Assembly: GCF_002272925.1 (NCBI RefSeq)
Contig: NZ_MLAR01000006.1
Span: forward strand, 36,757 to 100,756
Length of the DNA stretch: 64,000 bases
Source: Helicobacter sp. 13S00401-1
Lineage (GTDB): Bacteria > Campylobacterota > Campylobacteria > Campylobacterales > Helicobacteraceae
Direction: 5' to 3'
Part shown: piece by piece, positions 1-9,811 of the stretch
How the letters are laid out: each line of letters opens with the position of its first letter
Numbering within the stretch: position 1 is the first letter of the stretch
Made by a program: the position numbers and the translations under genes
The notes under the pieces: generated by a model
What the model was told of the DNA's origin: nothing
What the model saw: the letters and a program-made list of their open reading frames with translations, nothing else
Database searches by the model: none

Positions 1-1881
1 GCCACTGCCCATAACACCACGCCTCAAAAGTATGCTGATATGATTAGCGCTAAGTTTAGAAGCGTTTGGGATAGCTTTGATATTGATTATGACAAGTATA
101 TGAGAACTACTGACTTAGAGCATAGATATGGCGTGCAAAAAGCCTTTGAGCTTATGTATAAAAAAGGTGATATTTATAAAGGTGAGTATGAGGGGCACTA
201 CTGCGTATCGTGTGAGAGTTTTTTTACAGCCACTCAAGTTATAGATGAGCTTTACTGCCCAGACTGCGGCAAACCAACTACACTAGTAAAAGAAGAGAGC
301 TACTTTTTTGCCCTTTCAAAGTACCAAGACAGACTTTTAAAGTGGTATGAAGAAAATCCAACTTGCATCTTGCCTCTACATAAGCGTAATGAAGTAGTGC
401 GTTTTGTGAGTGATGGTTTGCAAGACTTATCTATCACGCGTACTAGCTTTGATTGGGGAGTTAAGATACCAGAAAGCTTAAATGACCCAAAACATATAGT
501 TTATGTTTGGCTTGATGCGCTTTTAAATTATGTGAGTGCTTTAGGTTATGGGCTAGATTATAAAGATGCAAAAGAGGCTTTAAGCAAGCTTGCAAGAGAA
601 GACATTAAACGACTCCCAAGCTTGGAATCTAAAATGGAGCTTTTTAACAACACAACCCACGTTGTAGGAAAAGATATCTTACGCTTTCACGCCATCTACT
701 GGCCAGCGTTTCTAATGAGCCTTGATTTGCCTTTACCGCGTCAGATTCTAGCGCATGGCTGGTGGACACGCGAAGGCGTGAAAATGTCTAAAAGTTTAGG
801 TAATGTCATAGACCCACTAGAAGTAAAAGAAGCCTATGGCACAGAGGCATTTCGCTACTTTTTACTAAAAGAAGTGCCTTTTGGGCAAGATGGCGACTTT
901 AGTGAGCTAGCTTTTAAAAATAGGATAAATGGCGAGTTAAGTAATGACTTGGGGAATCTTTTAAATCGCCTCATAGGTATGAGCGAAAAGTACTTTAGTT
1001 TTAGCATAGAAGGAAGTAAAGAAGAGTTAGAAAAAGACTATAAAGATGAGTTAGAAAAGATAGATTCTATAATCTCTAAGCTAGCAAGTTTAATGGAAAA
1101 CGTGCAGTTTCATTTGTATTTAGAAGGAGTTTGGGAGCTTTTAACTTTGGCAAATGGACTTATAACAAAAATGACACCTTGGACTTTAATGAAAGAAGGG
1201 CGCATAAAAGAGTGTAATGCCTTTTTAGTCCTAATCGCAAACATCCTTTTAAAAACCGCCCTCTTGCTTTACCCCTTCCTTCCAAAGTCAACCAAAAAGA
1301 TAGGAGAAAGCCTAGGCGTAAGTATAGATGCAAACAACTATAAGCACTTTATAAAAGAAAAAGGCTTAAAAGAAAGCTTTCATATAACTAAGTGTGAAGC
1401 CCTCTTCCCAAAAGTTGAAGACTTAAGGATGCAAACTACAGAATCTAAAAAAGTACAAGAGACTAAAGTAGCAGACTCTAAAACAAAAGATTCCAAAACA
1501 AAAGATTTTAAAGTAGATTCTAAAAACCAAAACCTCCCTGAAAGTAGCACAGAAAATCTAATCAGCATAGAAGAGTTTAAAAAGATAGATATAAGAGTAG
1601 GCAAGATAGTAAGTGCAACTGAAGTTCCAAAAAGCACAAAGCTTTTAAAGCTTGAAGTGGACCTAAACGAAGGACGGCTTCGTCAAATCCTAGCTGGTAT
1701 AAAAGAAACTTATACTTCAGAAAGCCTAGTAGGAAGGCAAGTAGTAGTGCTAGCTAATCTAAAGCCGGCCAAACTTATGGGCCTAACTAGCGAAGGCATG
1801 CTTTTAGCTTGCAAGGATGAAAACGGCCTTAACTTACTAAGCATAGAAAACTCTAAAATCTTAGGTTCTAAGATTAGTTAG
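1..1881 (+). CDS. metG: Methionyl-tRNA synthetase (5'-truncated by window edge)
   Basis: Charges tRNA-Met with methionine in the cytoplasm. The frame is open from base 1, so the N-terminal HIGH-motif part lies outside the window. Seen here: the zinc-knuckle cysteines (codons from about 202 and 256, CVSC and CPDC), the KMSKS loop at 781–795, the anticodon-binding helical domain, and a C-terminal OB-fold tRNA-binding domain from about 1570 onward (FKKIDIRVGKIVSA). Between the catalytic body and the OB-fold is a Lys/Asp/Ser-rich low-complexity linker (about 1430–1560) whose Asp-Ser-Lys repeats are written with GATTCTAAA-type codons. Identification is firm; only the start is missing. Confidence 0.96.
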   Translation, partial: ATAHNTTPQKYADMISAKFRSVWDSFDIDYDKYMRTTDLEHRYGVQKAFELMYKKGDIYKGEYEGHYCVSCESFFTATQVIDELYCPDCGKPTTLVKEESYFFALSKYQDRLLKWYEENPTCILPLHKRNEVVRFVSDGLQDLSITRTSFDWGVKIPESLNDPKHIVYVWLDALLNYVSALGYGLDYKDAKEALSKLAREDIKRLPSLESKMELFNNTTHVVGKDILRFHAIYWPAFLMSLDLPLPRQILAHGWWTREGVKMSKSLGNVIDPLEVKEAYGTEAFRYFLLKEVPFGQDGDFSELAFKNRINGELSNDLGNLLNRLIGMSEKYFSFSIEGSKEELEKDYKDELEKIDSIISKLASLMENVQFHLYLEGVWELLTLANGLITKMTPWTLMKEGRIKECNAFLVLIANILLKTALLLYPFLPKSTKKIGESLGVSIDANNYKHFIKEKGLKESFHITKCEALFPKVEDLRMQTTESKKVQETKVADSKTKDSKTKDFKVDSKNQNLPESSTENLISIEEFKKIDIRVGKIVSATEVPKSTKLLKLEVDLNEGRLRQILAGIKETYTSESLVGRQVVVLANLKPAKLMGLTSEGMLLACKDENGLNLLSIENSKILGSKIS

Positions 1882-1942
1882 CCAAAATCAAACTTACTGG
1901 TAATACAATGCACAGATATTTGTATTAACGTAAGGAGTTTTA

Positions 1943-3367
1943 ATGAAAAAACTAACATATGTAATGGTAGCTTGTGCTTTAAGTGCAAGCTTGCAGGCTT
2001 TTAGCATAACTGAGATGCCTTCAACTTCAAACAGAGTTGCCCCAAGCAATCATAACAGTATCTACTCTTACCACGATTCCATAAAAGATGCTTCAAAAGC
2101 TGTAGTTAATATCACAACAGAGCAAAAAGTAAAAAACAACAACTCTCCGTTTAATGATCCTTTCTTTCAACAGTTTTTTGGAAACATGATGCCCCCACAA
2201 ATGCAAAACAGAGAACAAACTGGTCTAGGATCAGGAGTTATCATGACTAGTGATGGCTATATAGTTACTAACTACCACGTAGTAAAAGGTGCAGATAAGA
2301 TAACAGTGACATTGCCAGGAGATAACAAAAAGTATAAAGCTAAACTTGTAGGCAAAGACCCTCAAAGTGACCTAGCAGTCATTAAGATAGATAAGAAAAA
2401 CCTTCCAGTTATAAAGTTTGCTGATAGTAATACTTATAAAGTCGGAGATGTAGTTTTTGCTATAGGGAATCCTTTTGGTATAGGAGAAAGTGTCACTCAA
2501 GGCATAGTTTCAGGGCTTAACAAACATGGCTTTGGTATAAGCAACTATGAAAACTTTATCCAAACTGATGCAAGTATAAATCCAGGTAACTCAGGTGGAG
2601 CCTTAGTAGATAGCCGTGGAGCTTTAATAGGTATAAACACAGCCATCATCTCAAGAACTGGTGGAAACAACGGCATAGGCTTTGCCATACCTTCAGATAT
2701 GGTTAAAAGCATAGCTACTACTTTAGTAAAAGATGGCAAGGTACAAAGAGGATTCTTAGGTGTTATGATGAAAGATCTTGATAGCTCTCTAAGTTCATCT
2801 TATAACAATGCACAAGGTGCTTTAGTTATACAGATAAGTCCAAATTCTCCAGCTAAAAAAGCCGGCATACAAGTATGGGATCTAATAACTGCAGTAGATG
2901 GCAAACCTATAAAAGGAAGTGCTGATCTTAAAAACACTATAGGCGCTTACGCACCAAATACTAAAATAACTCTAACTATCATGCGTAACAAAAAGCTAGA
3001 AAAAATCCCTATCACTCTAGCAAAACAACAAAATGATGATGATGGTTTTGCCACTATGGATAATGGCAGTTCAACTGAAAATGCTGAAGGTATAACTGGC
3101 TTAAGCGTAGCACCACTTGATGATCAAGTAAGGCAGCTTTATAATATCCCAGATGAGATACATGGCGTTATAGTTGATAAAGTTAAACCTAACTCAAAGG
3201 CTGATATAGCAGGCTTTAGTAAAGGAGATATCATATCACGTGTAGAAAATGATGATATAAAAAATATATCTGACTTTAATAAAGCTATGCATAAATATAA
3301 AGGCAAACTAAAAAGAATCCTTGCTTACAACATAGATGGAACAGTAAAAGCCATCACTTTAAACTAA
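1943..3367 (+). CDS. htrA: Periplasmic serine protease/chaperone HtrA (DegP/Do family)
   Basis: Periplasmic quality-control protease; in Helicobacter and Campylobacter HtrA is also secreted and cleaves host junction proteins (family knowledge). The 474-residue protein begins with a signal peptide, has a trypsin-like domain with the triad readable as His112 (TNYHVV), Asp143 (SDLAVI) and Ser217 (GNSGGAL), then two PDZ domains (about 255–360 and 385–470). A ribosome site (AAGGAG) lies just upstream of the ATG. It follows metG by about 60 bases and ends before a strong hairpin at 3391–3418. Confidence 0.96.
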   Translation: MKKLTYVMVACALSASLQAFSITEMPSTSNRVAPSNHNSIYSYHDSIKDASKAVVNITTEQKVKNNNSPFNDPFFQQFFGNMMPPQMQNREQTGLGSGVIMTSDGYIVTNYHVVKGADKITVTLPGDNKKYKAKLVGKDPQSDLAVIKIDKKNLPVIKFADSNTYKVGDVVFAIGNPFGIGESVTQGIVSGLNKHGFGISNYENFIQTDASINPGNSGGALVDSRGALIGINTAIISRTGGNNGIGFAIPSDMVKSIATTLVKDGKVQRGFLGVMMKDLDSSLSSSYNNAQGALVIQISPNSPAKKAGIQVWDLITAVDGKPIKGSADLKNTIGAYAPNTKITLTIMRNKKLEKIPITLAKQQNDDDGFATMDNGSSTENAEGITGLSVAPLDDQVRQLYNIPDEIHGVIVDKVKPNSKADIAGFSKGDIISRVENDDIKNISDFNKAMHKYKGKLKRILAYNIDGTVKAITLN

Positions 3368-3390
3368 GCTTTTTACAAACTCCCTATTTG

Positions 3391-3418
3391 TAGATTCTAA
3401 AAGTTTTTTTAGAATCTA
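3391..3418 (+). terminator. Terminator after htrA made of an inverted octamer pair
   Basis: A perfect 12-bp stem with a 4-base loop, followed by a T-rich stretch. Both arms consist of the octamer that is over-represented in this window (TAGATTCTAAAA and its complement), which resembles how uptake sequences form terminators in Neisseria and Pasteurellaceae. Confidence 0.7.
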
Positions 3419-3587
3419 AGTTTTGCTTTTTAAGTCTACTTTTTACTCAATCTAGACTTAAAGAGCCAAGCTTATAAACTTAGTAAACTTGTCTTTTAAG
3501 AAATTTTTATCATTCCTTCCTTCTACCCTTGCTAAATCCCACAGACTAGATAAAATATACTAATTAACATTACATATATTACTAGGG

Positions 3588-4808
3588 ATGAAAATGGAAA
3601 TTTTACAAGGTGGGATAAGTACTCCAAAAGGTTTTAAAGCAGGTGGAAAGGCTATAGGCATAAGAAAAGTTAGAAAAGACTTAGCCCTAATAATAAGTGA
3701 TGATCTTTGCACATTTTCAGGAGTGTTCACTCAAAATAAAATCAAAGCAGCCCCAATCATATGGAGTAAAAAACTACTTCATAGTAAGATAAAAGGCATA
3801 GTTATAAATAGTGGTAATGCTAATGCTTGCACAGGTGAGCAAGGCTATGAAGATGCTAAAACTATGGCTGCAACACTTGCTATGAACTGTAATATGGAGC
3901 CAGAAAACATCCTTGTAGCAAGCACAGGAGTTATAGGCGTGCCCTTACCTATAGAAAAGATAGTTAATGGCATAAAAAGCATGAAAGACACTTTAGAATC
4001 TAGTGCAAGCGCAGACTTAGACTTTGCTGAAGCTATCATGACTACTGATACTTACTCTAAAAGCTACTGTGTGGCGACTGTGGTAAATGGCACTAGAGTG
4101 ATAATAGGTGCTAGTGCTAAAGGCTCAGGCATGATACATCCTAACATGGCAACAACTTTGTGCATGATAACTAGTGATGTAAATATAGATAAAGCCTTGC
4201 AAGATGAGATATTAAAAGATGTTGTAGATGATACTTTTAATATGATGAGTGTAGATGGCGATACTAGCACTAATGACTGCATGTTTTTAATAAGTAATGG
4301 CGAAGCGGGCAATGTGATATTAGATTCCAAAGGGGCTAGTTATGATAAGTTTAAAGCAGCCCTTTTTGCTGTTTGTAAACACCTAGCCATTGAGTGCATA
4401 AGAGATGGTGAAGGTGCTACTAAACTAATGGAAGTTAGCATTAAAGGTGCAAGAAGTAAAAAAGATGCAAAAGTTATGGCAAGAAGCGTTACAAGCTCGA
4501 CCCTTTTTAAGGCCGCTCTTTTTGGAAGTGATGCTAACTGGGGGCGCGCCCTTTGTGCTATAGGCTACTCAGGCGCTGAGTTTGATGAAAACAAAGTTGA
4601 TATATCTATTAGAAGCATTAAAGGTACTTTGGAGTTAATGACAAGCTCTAGGCCTATAATCTTTGATGAAGAAAAGGCAAAAGAGATCCTTTTAGAAAAA
4701 GATATCTACATAGATATCAATCTAAATGATGGAGATTATAGTGCTACTGCTTGGGGTTGTGATCTAAGCTATGAGTATGTAAAAATCAATGGAGACTATA
4801 GATCATAA
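3588..4808 (+). CDS. argJ: Bifunctional glutamate N-acetyltransferase / ornithine acetyltransferase
   Basis: Moves acetyl groups from N-acetylornithine to glutamate in the cyclic arginine pathway. 406 residues. The self-cleavage site is visible (NMATTLCM; the nucleophile Thr is about residue 189), as is the preceding KGSGMIHP loop. ATGs at 3588 and 3594 are both possible: the AGGGA ribosome site abuts the first, so the second may be used. The stop overlaps the argB start by one base (TAATG), so the two are translationally coupled. Confidence 0.95.
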   Translation: MKMEILQGGISTPKGFKAGGKAIGIRKVRKDLALIISDDLCTFSGVFTQNKIKAAPIIWSKKLLHSKIKGIVINSGNANACTGEQGYEDAKTMAATLAMNCNMEPENILVASTGVIGVPLPIEKIVNGIKSMKDTLESSASADLDFAEAIMTTDTYSKSYCVATVVNGTRVIIGASAKGSGMIHPNMATTLCMITSDVNIDKALQDEILKDVVDDTFNMMSVDGDTSTNDCMFLISNGEAGNVILDSKGASYDKFKAALFAVCKHLAIECIRDGEGATKLMEVSIKGARSKKDAKVMARSVTSSTLFKAALFGSDANWGRALCAIGYSGAEFDENKVDISIRSIKGTLELMTSSRPIIFDEEKAKEILLEKDIYIDINLNDGDYSATAWGCDLSYEYVKINGDYRS

Positions 4809-5593
4809 TGCAAAACATTATAGTTATAAAGTATGGTGGCTCCGCTTTTGTAAATGAGATAAATAGCATCATAGATGACATAGTAGCCTTATATAAAAGT
4901 GAGTTTAAAGTAGTTTTAGTCCATGGTGGCGGTAAAGATATAAGCGAGGCCTTAGCTAAAGAAGGCATAGAATCAAGATTTATAAATGGCTTAAGGGTTA
5001 GTGATAAAAAAAGCATGGAAGTTATAGACTTAGTCCTAACTGGCAAGATTAATAAAAATCTAAGCTTTCTTTTAAGCTTGCAAGGAGTTAACGCCCTAGG
5101 GCTTAGCGGCAAAGATAGTTTACTTTTAAAAGCAAGTCCACTAGATCTAGATACTCTAGGTCACGTTGGGAAGCTAGAATCTATCAACACAACCATGCTT
5201 TTAAGCCTTTTAGATTCTAAGTTTTTACCTGTTATCTCGCCTATTGGAGTAGATAATAAGGGCAATATTTATAATATCAATGCTGATCATGTAGCCTTAG
5301 GCGTAGCCTGCTATCTTAAAGCTAGCAAGCTAATCTTTTTAAGCGATATAGATGGGGTGCTAAAAGATAGGCTAGATCCAAGCACTAGAGTAAGTAAGCT
5401 TAGTAAGGCTGAGGCCCTAAGTTTTATAGAATCTGGCGTTATTAATGGCGGCATGATTCCAAAAGTGACTTGCGCACTAGAAGGAGTAGAATCTGGGATT
5501 AAAGAAGTAGTTATACTAAATGCTAATAGGCCTAATGTCTTAAAAGGCTTTTTACTAGAAGGACTAGATCTAGGCACTAGGTTTTATAAGTAA
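4808..5593 (+). CDS. argB: Acetylglutamate kinase
   Basis: Phosphorylates N-acetylglutamate, the second step of arginine synthesis. 261 residues of the amino-acid-kinase fold: N-terminal IKYGGSA, the glycine-rich VHGGGKDI loop, and the late INGGMIPK motif. It is shorter than many homologues (about 280–300), mostly through a compact N-terminus. It overlaps argJ by one base and runs toward the flavodoxin gene on the other strand. Confidence 0.93.
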   Translation: MQNIIVIKYGGSAFVNEINSIIDDIVALYKSEFKVVLVHGGGKDISEALAKEGIESRFINGLRVSDKKSMEVIDLVLTGKINKNLSFLLSLQGVNALGLSGKDSLLLKASPLDLDTLGHVGKLESINTTMLLSLLDSKFLPVISPIGVDNKGNIYNINADHVALGVACYLKASKLIFLSDIDGVLKDRLDPSTRVSKLSKAEALSFIESGVINGGMIPKVTCALEGVESGIKEVVILNANRPNVLKGFLLEGLDLGTRFYK

Positions 5594-5658
5594 AAGGCTA
5601 GGTGTTATAATATTTTAATTACACATAAAGCTTTTATATTTTAAAAACAAAATGCGAA

Positions 5659-6159
5659 CTACTTAAACTTCATAAAAGCCTTTACTGCATTTAAAACATC
5701 ATTTTCATCAGGATGACTTTTAGCCCTCTCCCAAAGGGCTTCTCTCTCAGGTGTGATAGGAGTGCCTTCAGCTAGGGCTTTTTGTCTTACTTGCTCGATT
5801 AACTCCTGACTTATAGCACCTTGAGCGCAAAAAAGCTCTAAGACTTCATTATCATTACTTACAAAAAACTCTTCTATCCTTTCTTTTAAAGCTACTACTC
5901 TCTCACTTTTTGGATCCTCACCTAATGTAAAAAAAATCCCCATCTTTTTGTTTCTAATCTCACTAGCTATCTTTTCTACTTCTAAACTCATAAAGCCCTT
6001 ATCTATATAAAAACCAAAGATGATATATCTAAAATCTTTTAAGTCTTTAAGACTGCAAGTTTGCATATCCCTAGCCTCACAGTTTAGATTCCTAGCTATA
6101 GCTAAAGCTAGCTTTTTTGTATTCCCTGTCACACTTGCATAAAGCACTATGTTTTTCAT
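5659..6159 (-). CDS. Flavodoxin-family protein of the haem-degradation locus
   Basis: 166-residue flavodoxin-like protein. The N-terminus carries an FMN phosphate-binding loop (YASVTGNTKKLA), followed by a Rossmann-like body and a C-terminal tail (TPEREALWERAKSHPDENDV) that ordinary flavodoxins lack. It sits 41 bases downstream of hutW on the same strand. In Fusobacterium a flavodoxin, HmuF, works beside the radical-SAM HmuW, so by context this protein is likely to pass electrons to HutW or to the haem-derived product. That role is inferred. Confidence 0.8.
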   Translation of the reverse strand: MKNIVLYASVTGNTKKLALAIARNLNCEARDMQTCSLKDLKDFRYIIFGFYIDKGFMSLEVEKIASEIRNKKMGIFFTLGEDPKSERVVALKERIEEFFVSNDNEVLELFCAQGAISQELIEQVRQKALAEGTPITPEREALWERAKSHPDENDVLNAVKAFMKFK

Positions 6160-6200
6160 AACTCTTCCTTTTTTTATATTAAGTTGTTAGCACAAAGGAT

Positions 6201-7433
6201 TTAGCAAACTTGATCTTTTATAAAACTAGCTTTGCTTAGCTCTATAGCCTTTGTAGCTATGGTGTTACCCCAAAAGATTCCATCTAGGTTATAAGTGATA
6301 AGATTATCTTTTAAACACACAAGACCCTCTTTCTCACATAGTTTAAAAAATGCATCTACTTCCTTAAAACTTGCTTCATTTAGATAGCTTTTAATATCAC
6401 TAAGAGAAATTTTATCGTACTGAAAAAGATTAGAGTATCTAGCAAAGTTAGATTCTACTGGGCTTATTTTAGATACTACTTTTAGCCTCATTTTTGGATT
6501 AACTATACTAAACTCCCCTAGCCTTCCAGCCGCCCCTACACCAAGTGGTAAAATATCAACGCCCTTATGAGAAAGACGTATATAAAGATATCTATCACGC
6601 TTTTTGCGCGCAACCTTAGTGTACTCTAAAACTTCATAAGTCCCATCACTTAGCATACTTTCTAAAAAGGCATTATGCAACTTATGATCTATCTCTAAAC
6701 TATAGTAACTTGAATCATACTTTTGTGAAAAAAGTGATCCTTCTTGAAACTGCAGTGAGTAAAAGCTAGCACTATCAAGTTTTAAGTCTTTTATCACTTT
6801 TGCGTCATTTAAAACCTCATCCATACTTTCTTCTGGATAGTTATAAATTATATCTATGCATATCATGCCTTTAAAACTTTCTCTTATTAACTCTAGTTTT
6901 TTAATAGCATTTAGTCCACTTCCTACTCTATTTAAGAGTTTTCGCCCCTTATTAGAAAAAGTTTGCACACCTATACTGTAGCGATTAACCCCATGGCTTT
7001 TCATGATTTCAATCTTAGACTTATTTAGATTATGCAAAGTAGTTTCCATGCTAAACTCTACATCTTTTGCTAACTTAAAGTGCTTATTAATAGAATCTAA
7101 AATTAGATCTAGTTGGTCTTCTTTTAAGATACTAGGAGTTCCCCCACCAAAATAAATGCTTTTAAAAACTTTGCCTTGTATGTATGGAAAGCTTGAGTAG
7201 TGCTCTATCTCATCTAATAAAAACTTTGTGTATCCATCTAGTTTGCTTTCAAGCTTAGTTCTATTTAGATTACAAAAAGAACAGATATTATCGCAAAATG
7301 GCACATGAACGTAGATGATGCCTTCCTTAGTAGAAGGTGCTTTTTTTAAAAGGCCCTCTAAGTCATTTAAGCTTGCACTTTCTTTAAGCCCTATGCTTTC
7401 TCTATGATGTCCTTTTACCCTTTTGCTAAACAT
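6201..7433 (-). CDS. hutW: Radical-SAM haem-degrading enzyme, HutW/ChuW type
   Basis: Member of the oxygen-independent coproporphyrinogen-oxidase-like radical SAM group that opens haem under anaerobic conditions (ChuW in E. coli, HutW in Vibrio), giving anaerobilin and free iron. 410 residues. The 4Fe-4S cysteines are Cys47, Cys51 and Cys54 (CDNICSFC), followed by YFGGGTPS and the HemN-like ETTLHNL and YSIGVQTF motifs. Context separates it from HemN/HemW: it lies in a TonB/ABC haem-uptake operon next to tonB and a flavodoxin, with hutX nearby. Cytoplasmic. Confidence 0.88.
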   Translation of the reverse strand: MFSKRVKGHHRESIGLKESASLNDLEGLLKKAPSTKEGIIYVHVPFCDNICSFCNLNRTKLESKLDGYTKFLLDEIEHYSSFPYIQGKVFKSIYFGGGTPSILKEDQLDLILDSINKHFKLAKDVEFSMETTLHNLNKSKIEIMKSHGVNRYSIGVQTFSNKGRKLLNRVGSGLNAIKKLELIRESFKGMICIDIIYNYPEESMDEVLNDAKVIKDLKLDSASFYSLQFQEGSLFSQKYDSSYYSLEIDHKLHNAFLESMLSDGTYEVLEYTKVARKKRDRYLYIRLSHKGVDILPLGVGAAGRLGEFSIVNPKMRLKVVSKISPVESNFARYSNLFQYDKISLSDIKSYLNEASFKEVDAFFKLCEKEGLVCLKDNLITYNLDGIFWGNTIATKAIELSKASFIKDQVC

Positions 7434-7476
7434 TTTATTACCTTTTTATAATGCATTAAAGCCATACTGAAAGCCC

Positions 7477-8223
7477 TTATCTTGCTTCAAAGATAAAAGG
7501 CTTTATTAGATTACACTTTGCTACTTTGTCATTTAGCACTTTTATATTAAGTGCCTTTGTTAGTCTTATAGCCTCATCTTTAAAGATCGCATTTGATGCG
7601 TAGGCTTTGATGATTTCTATCTTGCCTTTATTTAGTTTGAAGCTAACTTCAGCCTTATAGCGTCCTTTAAGACCTAACATTTTTGCTTTTCTAGGGAACT
7701 CATAGCTTTGCTTTGCATCTATAACTTTAAAGCCTTTATCTTCTTGACACATATCAGTTTCACTTGCACCATTTTTACCATAGCCTGCTTTTAAAGCCTG
7801 GCTATTTAGTGTTGCAAGCTTTGAAGTTTTATTAGCCAACGCTTGTGTATTTTCTATCTTTTCACTTTCTACATTTTTATTTTCTGCCTTTTTATTTTCT
7901 AATTGCATGGCCTCTTTTACTTGAATATTTTTTGTCTCTTTTGGTTTTATAGAATCTTTTAGTACTTCTTTTGGTTTGTACTTTTTATGCTCTTTATGAG
8001 TTTGTTTTTTGTGTGTATGCTTTTTATTAGTTTGTACTTTGTTGGTTTGAGATCTTTGGGATTTTGGAGTGGACTTAGATTCTATATCTTGTCTTCCTAG
8101 TCCACTATCACTTATAGTTACTTTTAGTTCTTGCTCTTTGCCTTTTAAGCTCTTGCTTTCATTAAAAAAAGGCAAAAACAAAAGACTTAGGTTTATAACC
8201 AAAGAAGCAAGGATAAATCTCAT
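7477..8223 (-). CDS. tonB: TonB energy-transducing protein
   Basis: Inner-membrane-anchored periplasmic protein that couples the ExbB-ExbD motor to the outer-membrane receptor. 248 residues: one N-terminal membrane helix (about 2–20), a long Lys/Glu-rich periplasmic spacer (about 50–130), and a C-terminal TonB fold from about 165 (FPRKAKMLGLKGRYKAEVSF). The spacer is lysine/glutamate-rich rather than proline-rich. It starts four bases inside the preceding binding-protein gene, so it is co-translated within the haem/iron operon. Confidence 0.86.
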   Translation of the reverse strand: MRFILASLVINLSLLFLPFFNESKSLKGKEQELKVTISDSGLGRQDIESKSTPKSQRSQTNKVQTNKKHTHKKQTHKEHKKYKPKEVLKDSIKPKETKNIQVKEAMQLENKKAENKNVESEKIENTQALANKTSKLATLNSQALKAGYGKNGASETDMCQEDKGFKVIDAKQSYEFPRKAKMLGLKGRYKAEVSFKLNKGKIEIIKAYASNAIFKDEAIRLTKALNIKVLNDKVAKCNLIKPFIFEAR

Positions 8224-9017
8224 TTAATAAACTCTCCATGAAGCTTTTCTATCTCATCAACTATCCTTGGGCTTCCTCTAAGCATGGCTGATTGACTAAC
8301 TACAAAAATCTTATTGTTTTTAGCAGCCTTTGTATTAGCTAAAAGTGGATGCTCGCTTAAAAAGCTTTTAACACTGCTTGCCCCTGCTATGACCATAAAG
8401 TCTGGGTTTTGTTCTATCAAAAACTCTGGCGTTATGATGGGCGTTTTGCCACTTAAGTTATCAGCTAGATTCTTAACCCCTAAAGTTTTAAAGATATCAT
8501 CAGGCAAGGTTCCTTTACCAAAGGCCATTAGGTTAGCTGTAGCATAGAAAAATACTGCCTTTTTATTAGTTAGCTTATCCTTACTTAGACTTGCTAGTCT
8601 TTGTTTGTAGCTAGCTAAAAGCTTGCTTGCAGCTTCCTCTTTATGACACATAGCCCCAACCATGCTTATGCTTTTATAAATGTCTTCTAAGCTATCACTA
8701 GGCATTTCTTCATGTTTTATTTTTAATCTATCAAGATCTGGGATGATAGAGCTTGAGCCAAAGCTAGTTATGACCATGCTAGGAGAGAGAGCTACTATCT
8801 TTTCTAAATTAGGCTTCATATAAGTGCCTACGCTTAAAAGCTTATCAGTCTTATCTTTAGGCCATATCTCACTACTTTGCGTTTTAGCAATGGCAGCTAT
8901 TTTATCCTCGCACTTAAGCATGTAAAATATCTCTACGCTAGCTGGATTTAGCACCACTACTCCTTTTCCAAAAACTACACTTAAACCAAAAAGCGTTGTT
9001 AAAAGTACTTTTTTCAT
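8220..9017 (-). CDS. Periplasmic haem/siderophore-binding protein of an ABC importer
   Basis: 265-residue class III substrate-binding protein (BtuF/FecB/ChuT-like). A signal peptide (about 1–18) lacks an obvious lipobox cysteine, so it is probably soluble. The fold is typical: VVVLNPASVEIFYML near the start, then LSVGTYMKPNLEKIVAL, and a C-terminal RGSPRIVDEIEKL. It precedes tonB and follows the ATPase in the same operon. The neighbouring hutW and hutX make haem the most likely cargo, but a siderophore cannot be excluded. Confidence 0.87.
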   Translation of the reverse strand: MKKVLLTTLFGLSVVFGKGVVVLNPASVEIFYMLKCEDKIAAIAKTQSSEIWPKDKTDKLLSVGTYMKPNLEKIVALSPSMVITSFGSSSIIPDLDRLKIKHEEMPSDSLEDIYKSISMVGAMCHKEEAASKLLASYKQRLASLSKDKLTNKKAVFFYATANLMAFGKGTLPDDIFKTLGVKNLADNLSGKTPIITPEFLIEQNPDFMVIAGASSVKSFLSEHPLLANTKAAKNNKIFVVSQSAMLRGSPRIVDEIEKLHGEFIK

Positions 9018-9040
9018 TTTTACTGTCCTTTATTTTAAAG

Positions 9041-9811
9041 TTAAAGGGCTATTACAACAGCCCTATTTTTATAATGCATAATCTCACACTCCAAGTCATA
9101 AACTTCTTTTAGAATCTCCTTTGTTAAAAGCTCATTTGGAGTGCCCTTATAAGCTATATGTCCATCTTTTATCATCAAAACCTCATCACAAAGCAAGGAG
9201 GCTAGATTTAAATCATGAAGTATCACTACACCTACTATATTTCTTTCTCTAATTATGTTTTTACATATTTTTAGAATCTGCACACCGTAATTTAAATCTA
9301 ACGCAGAAGTTGGCTCATCAAGTAAAAGCACTTTTGGGCGACTTACTAAAGCACGCGCAAGCATCACTCTTTGAAACTCCCCTCCACTTAAAGAAAAGGC
9401 TATGCGACCTTTAAAACTCTCCAAGTTTAAAAGCCTCATAACATCTTCTACTTCTTTATAGTCACTTTTCATATAGCCCATAAAGCCACTTTTAAGATTA
9501 GAGTAACGCCCCATTAAAATCACATCTTCTACTAGTAAGGGCATAGCAAGCTCACTTTTTTGAGGCACAAAACCTATCATTGAACTAAGCTCTTTAAGAC
9601 TATATTCACTAAGTGCTTTTTTTTCTATGTGTATAAGTCCAGCACTAGGCTTATAAATATTAAGTATGTTTTTTAATAAAGTGCTTTTCCCACAGCCATT
9701 AGGCCCTAAGATTCCAACAAAGCAGCCTTTTAAGGCTTTTAAATCAATACTATTTAGAATCTCTTTTTTACCAAAAGAAAACTTTAGCCCTTCGATATCT
9801 AAACTCATCAT
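9041..9811 (-). CDS. ABC importer ATPase, FecE/HmuV type
   Basis: 256-residue ATP-binding subunit. Walker A is GPNGCGKST, the signature is LSGGEFQRVMLARAL, Walker B is VLLLDEPTSAL, with a HDLNLA switch histidine. It powers the FecCD-type permease immediately upstream and overlaps its stop codon through ATGA at 9808–9811. A second ATG at 9808 is also possible. It faces the cytoplasm and takes substrate delivered by the binding protein encoded next. Confidence 0.93.
   Translation of the reverse strand: MMSLDIEGLKFSFGKKEILNSIDLKALKGCFVGILGPNGCGKSTLLKNILNIYKPSAGLIHIEKKALSEYSLKELSSMIGFVPQKSELAMPLLVEDVILMGRYSNLKSGFMGYMKSDYKEVEDVMRLLNLESFKGRIAFSLSGGEFQRVMLARALVSRPKVLLLDEPTSALDLNYGVQILKICKNIIRERNIVGVVILHDLNLASLLCDEVLMIKDGHIAYKGTPNELLTKEILKEVYDLECEIMHYKNRAVVIAL

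Noticed and set aside
1380..1637. Antisense open frame in the metG linker and similar antisense frames in htrA, argJ, hydB and feoB
   Set aside because: Shadows of well-supported genes; composition follows the complementary strand.
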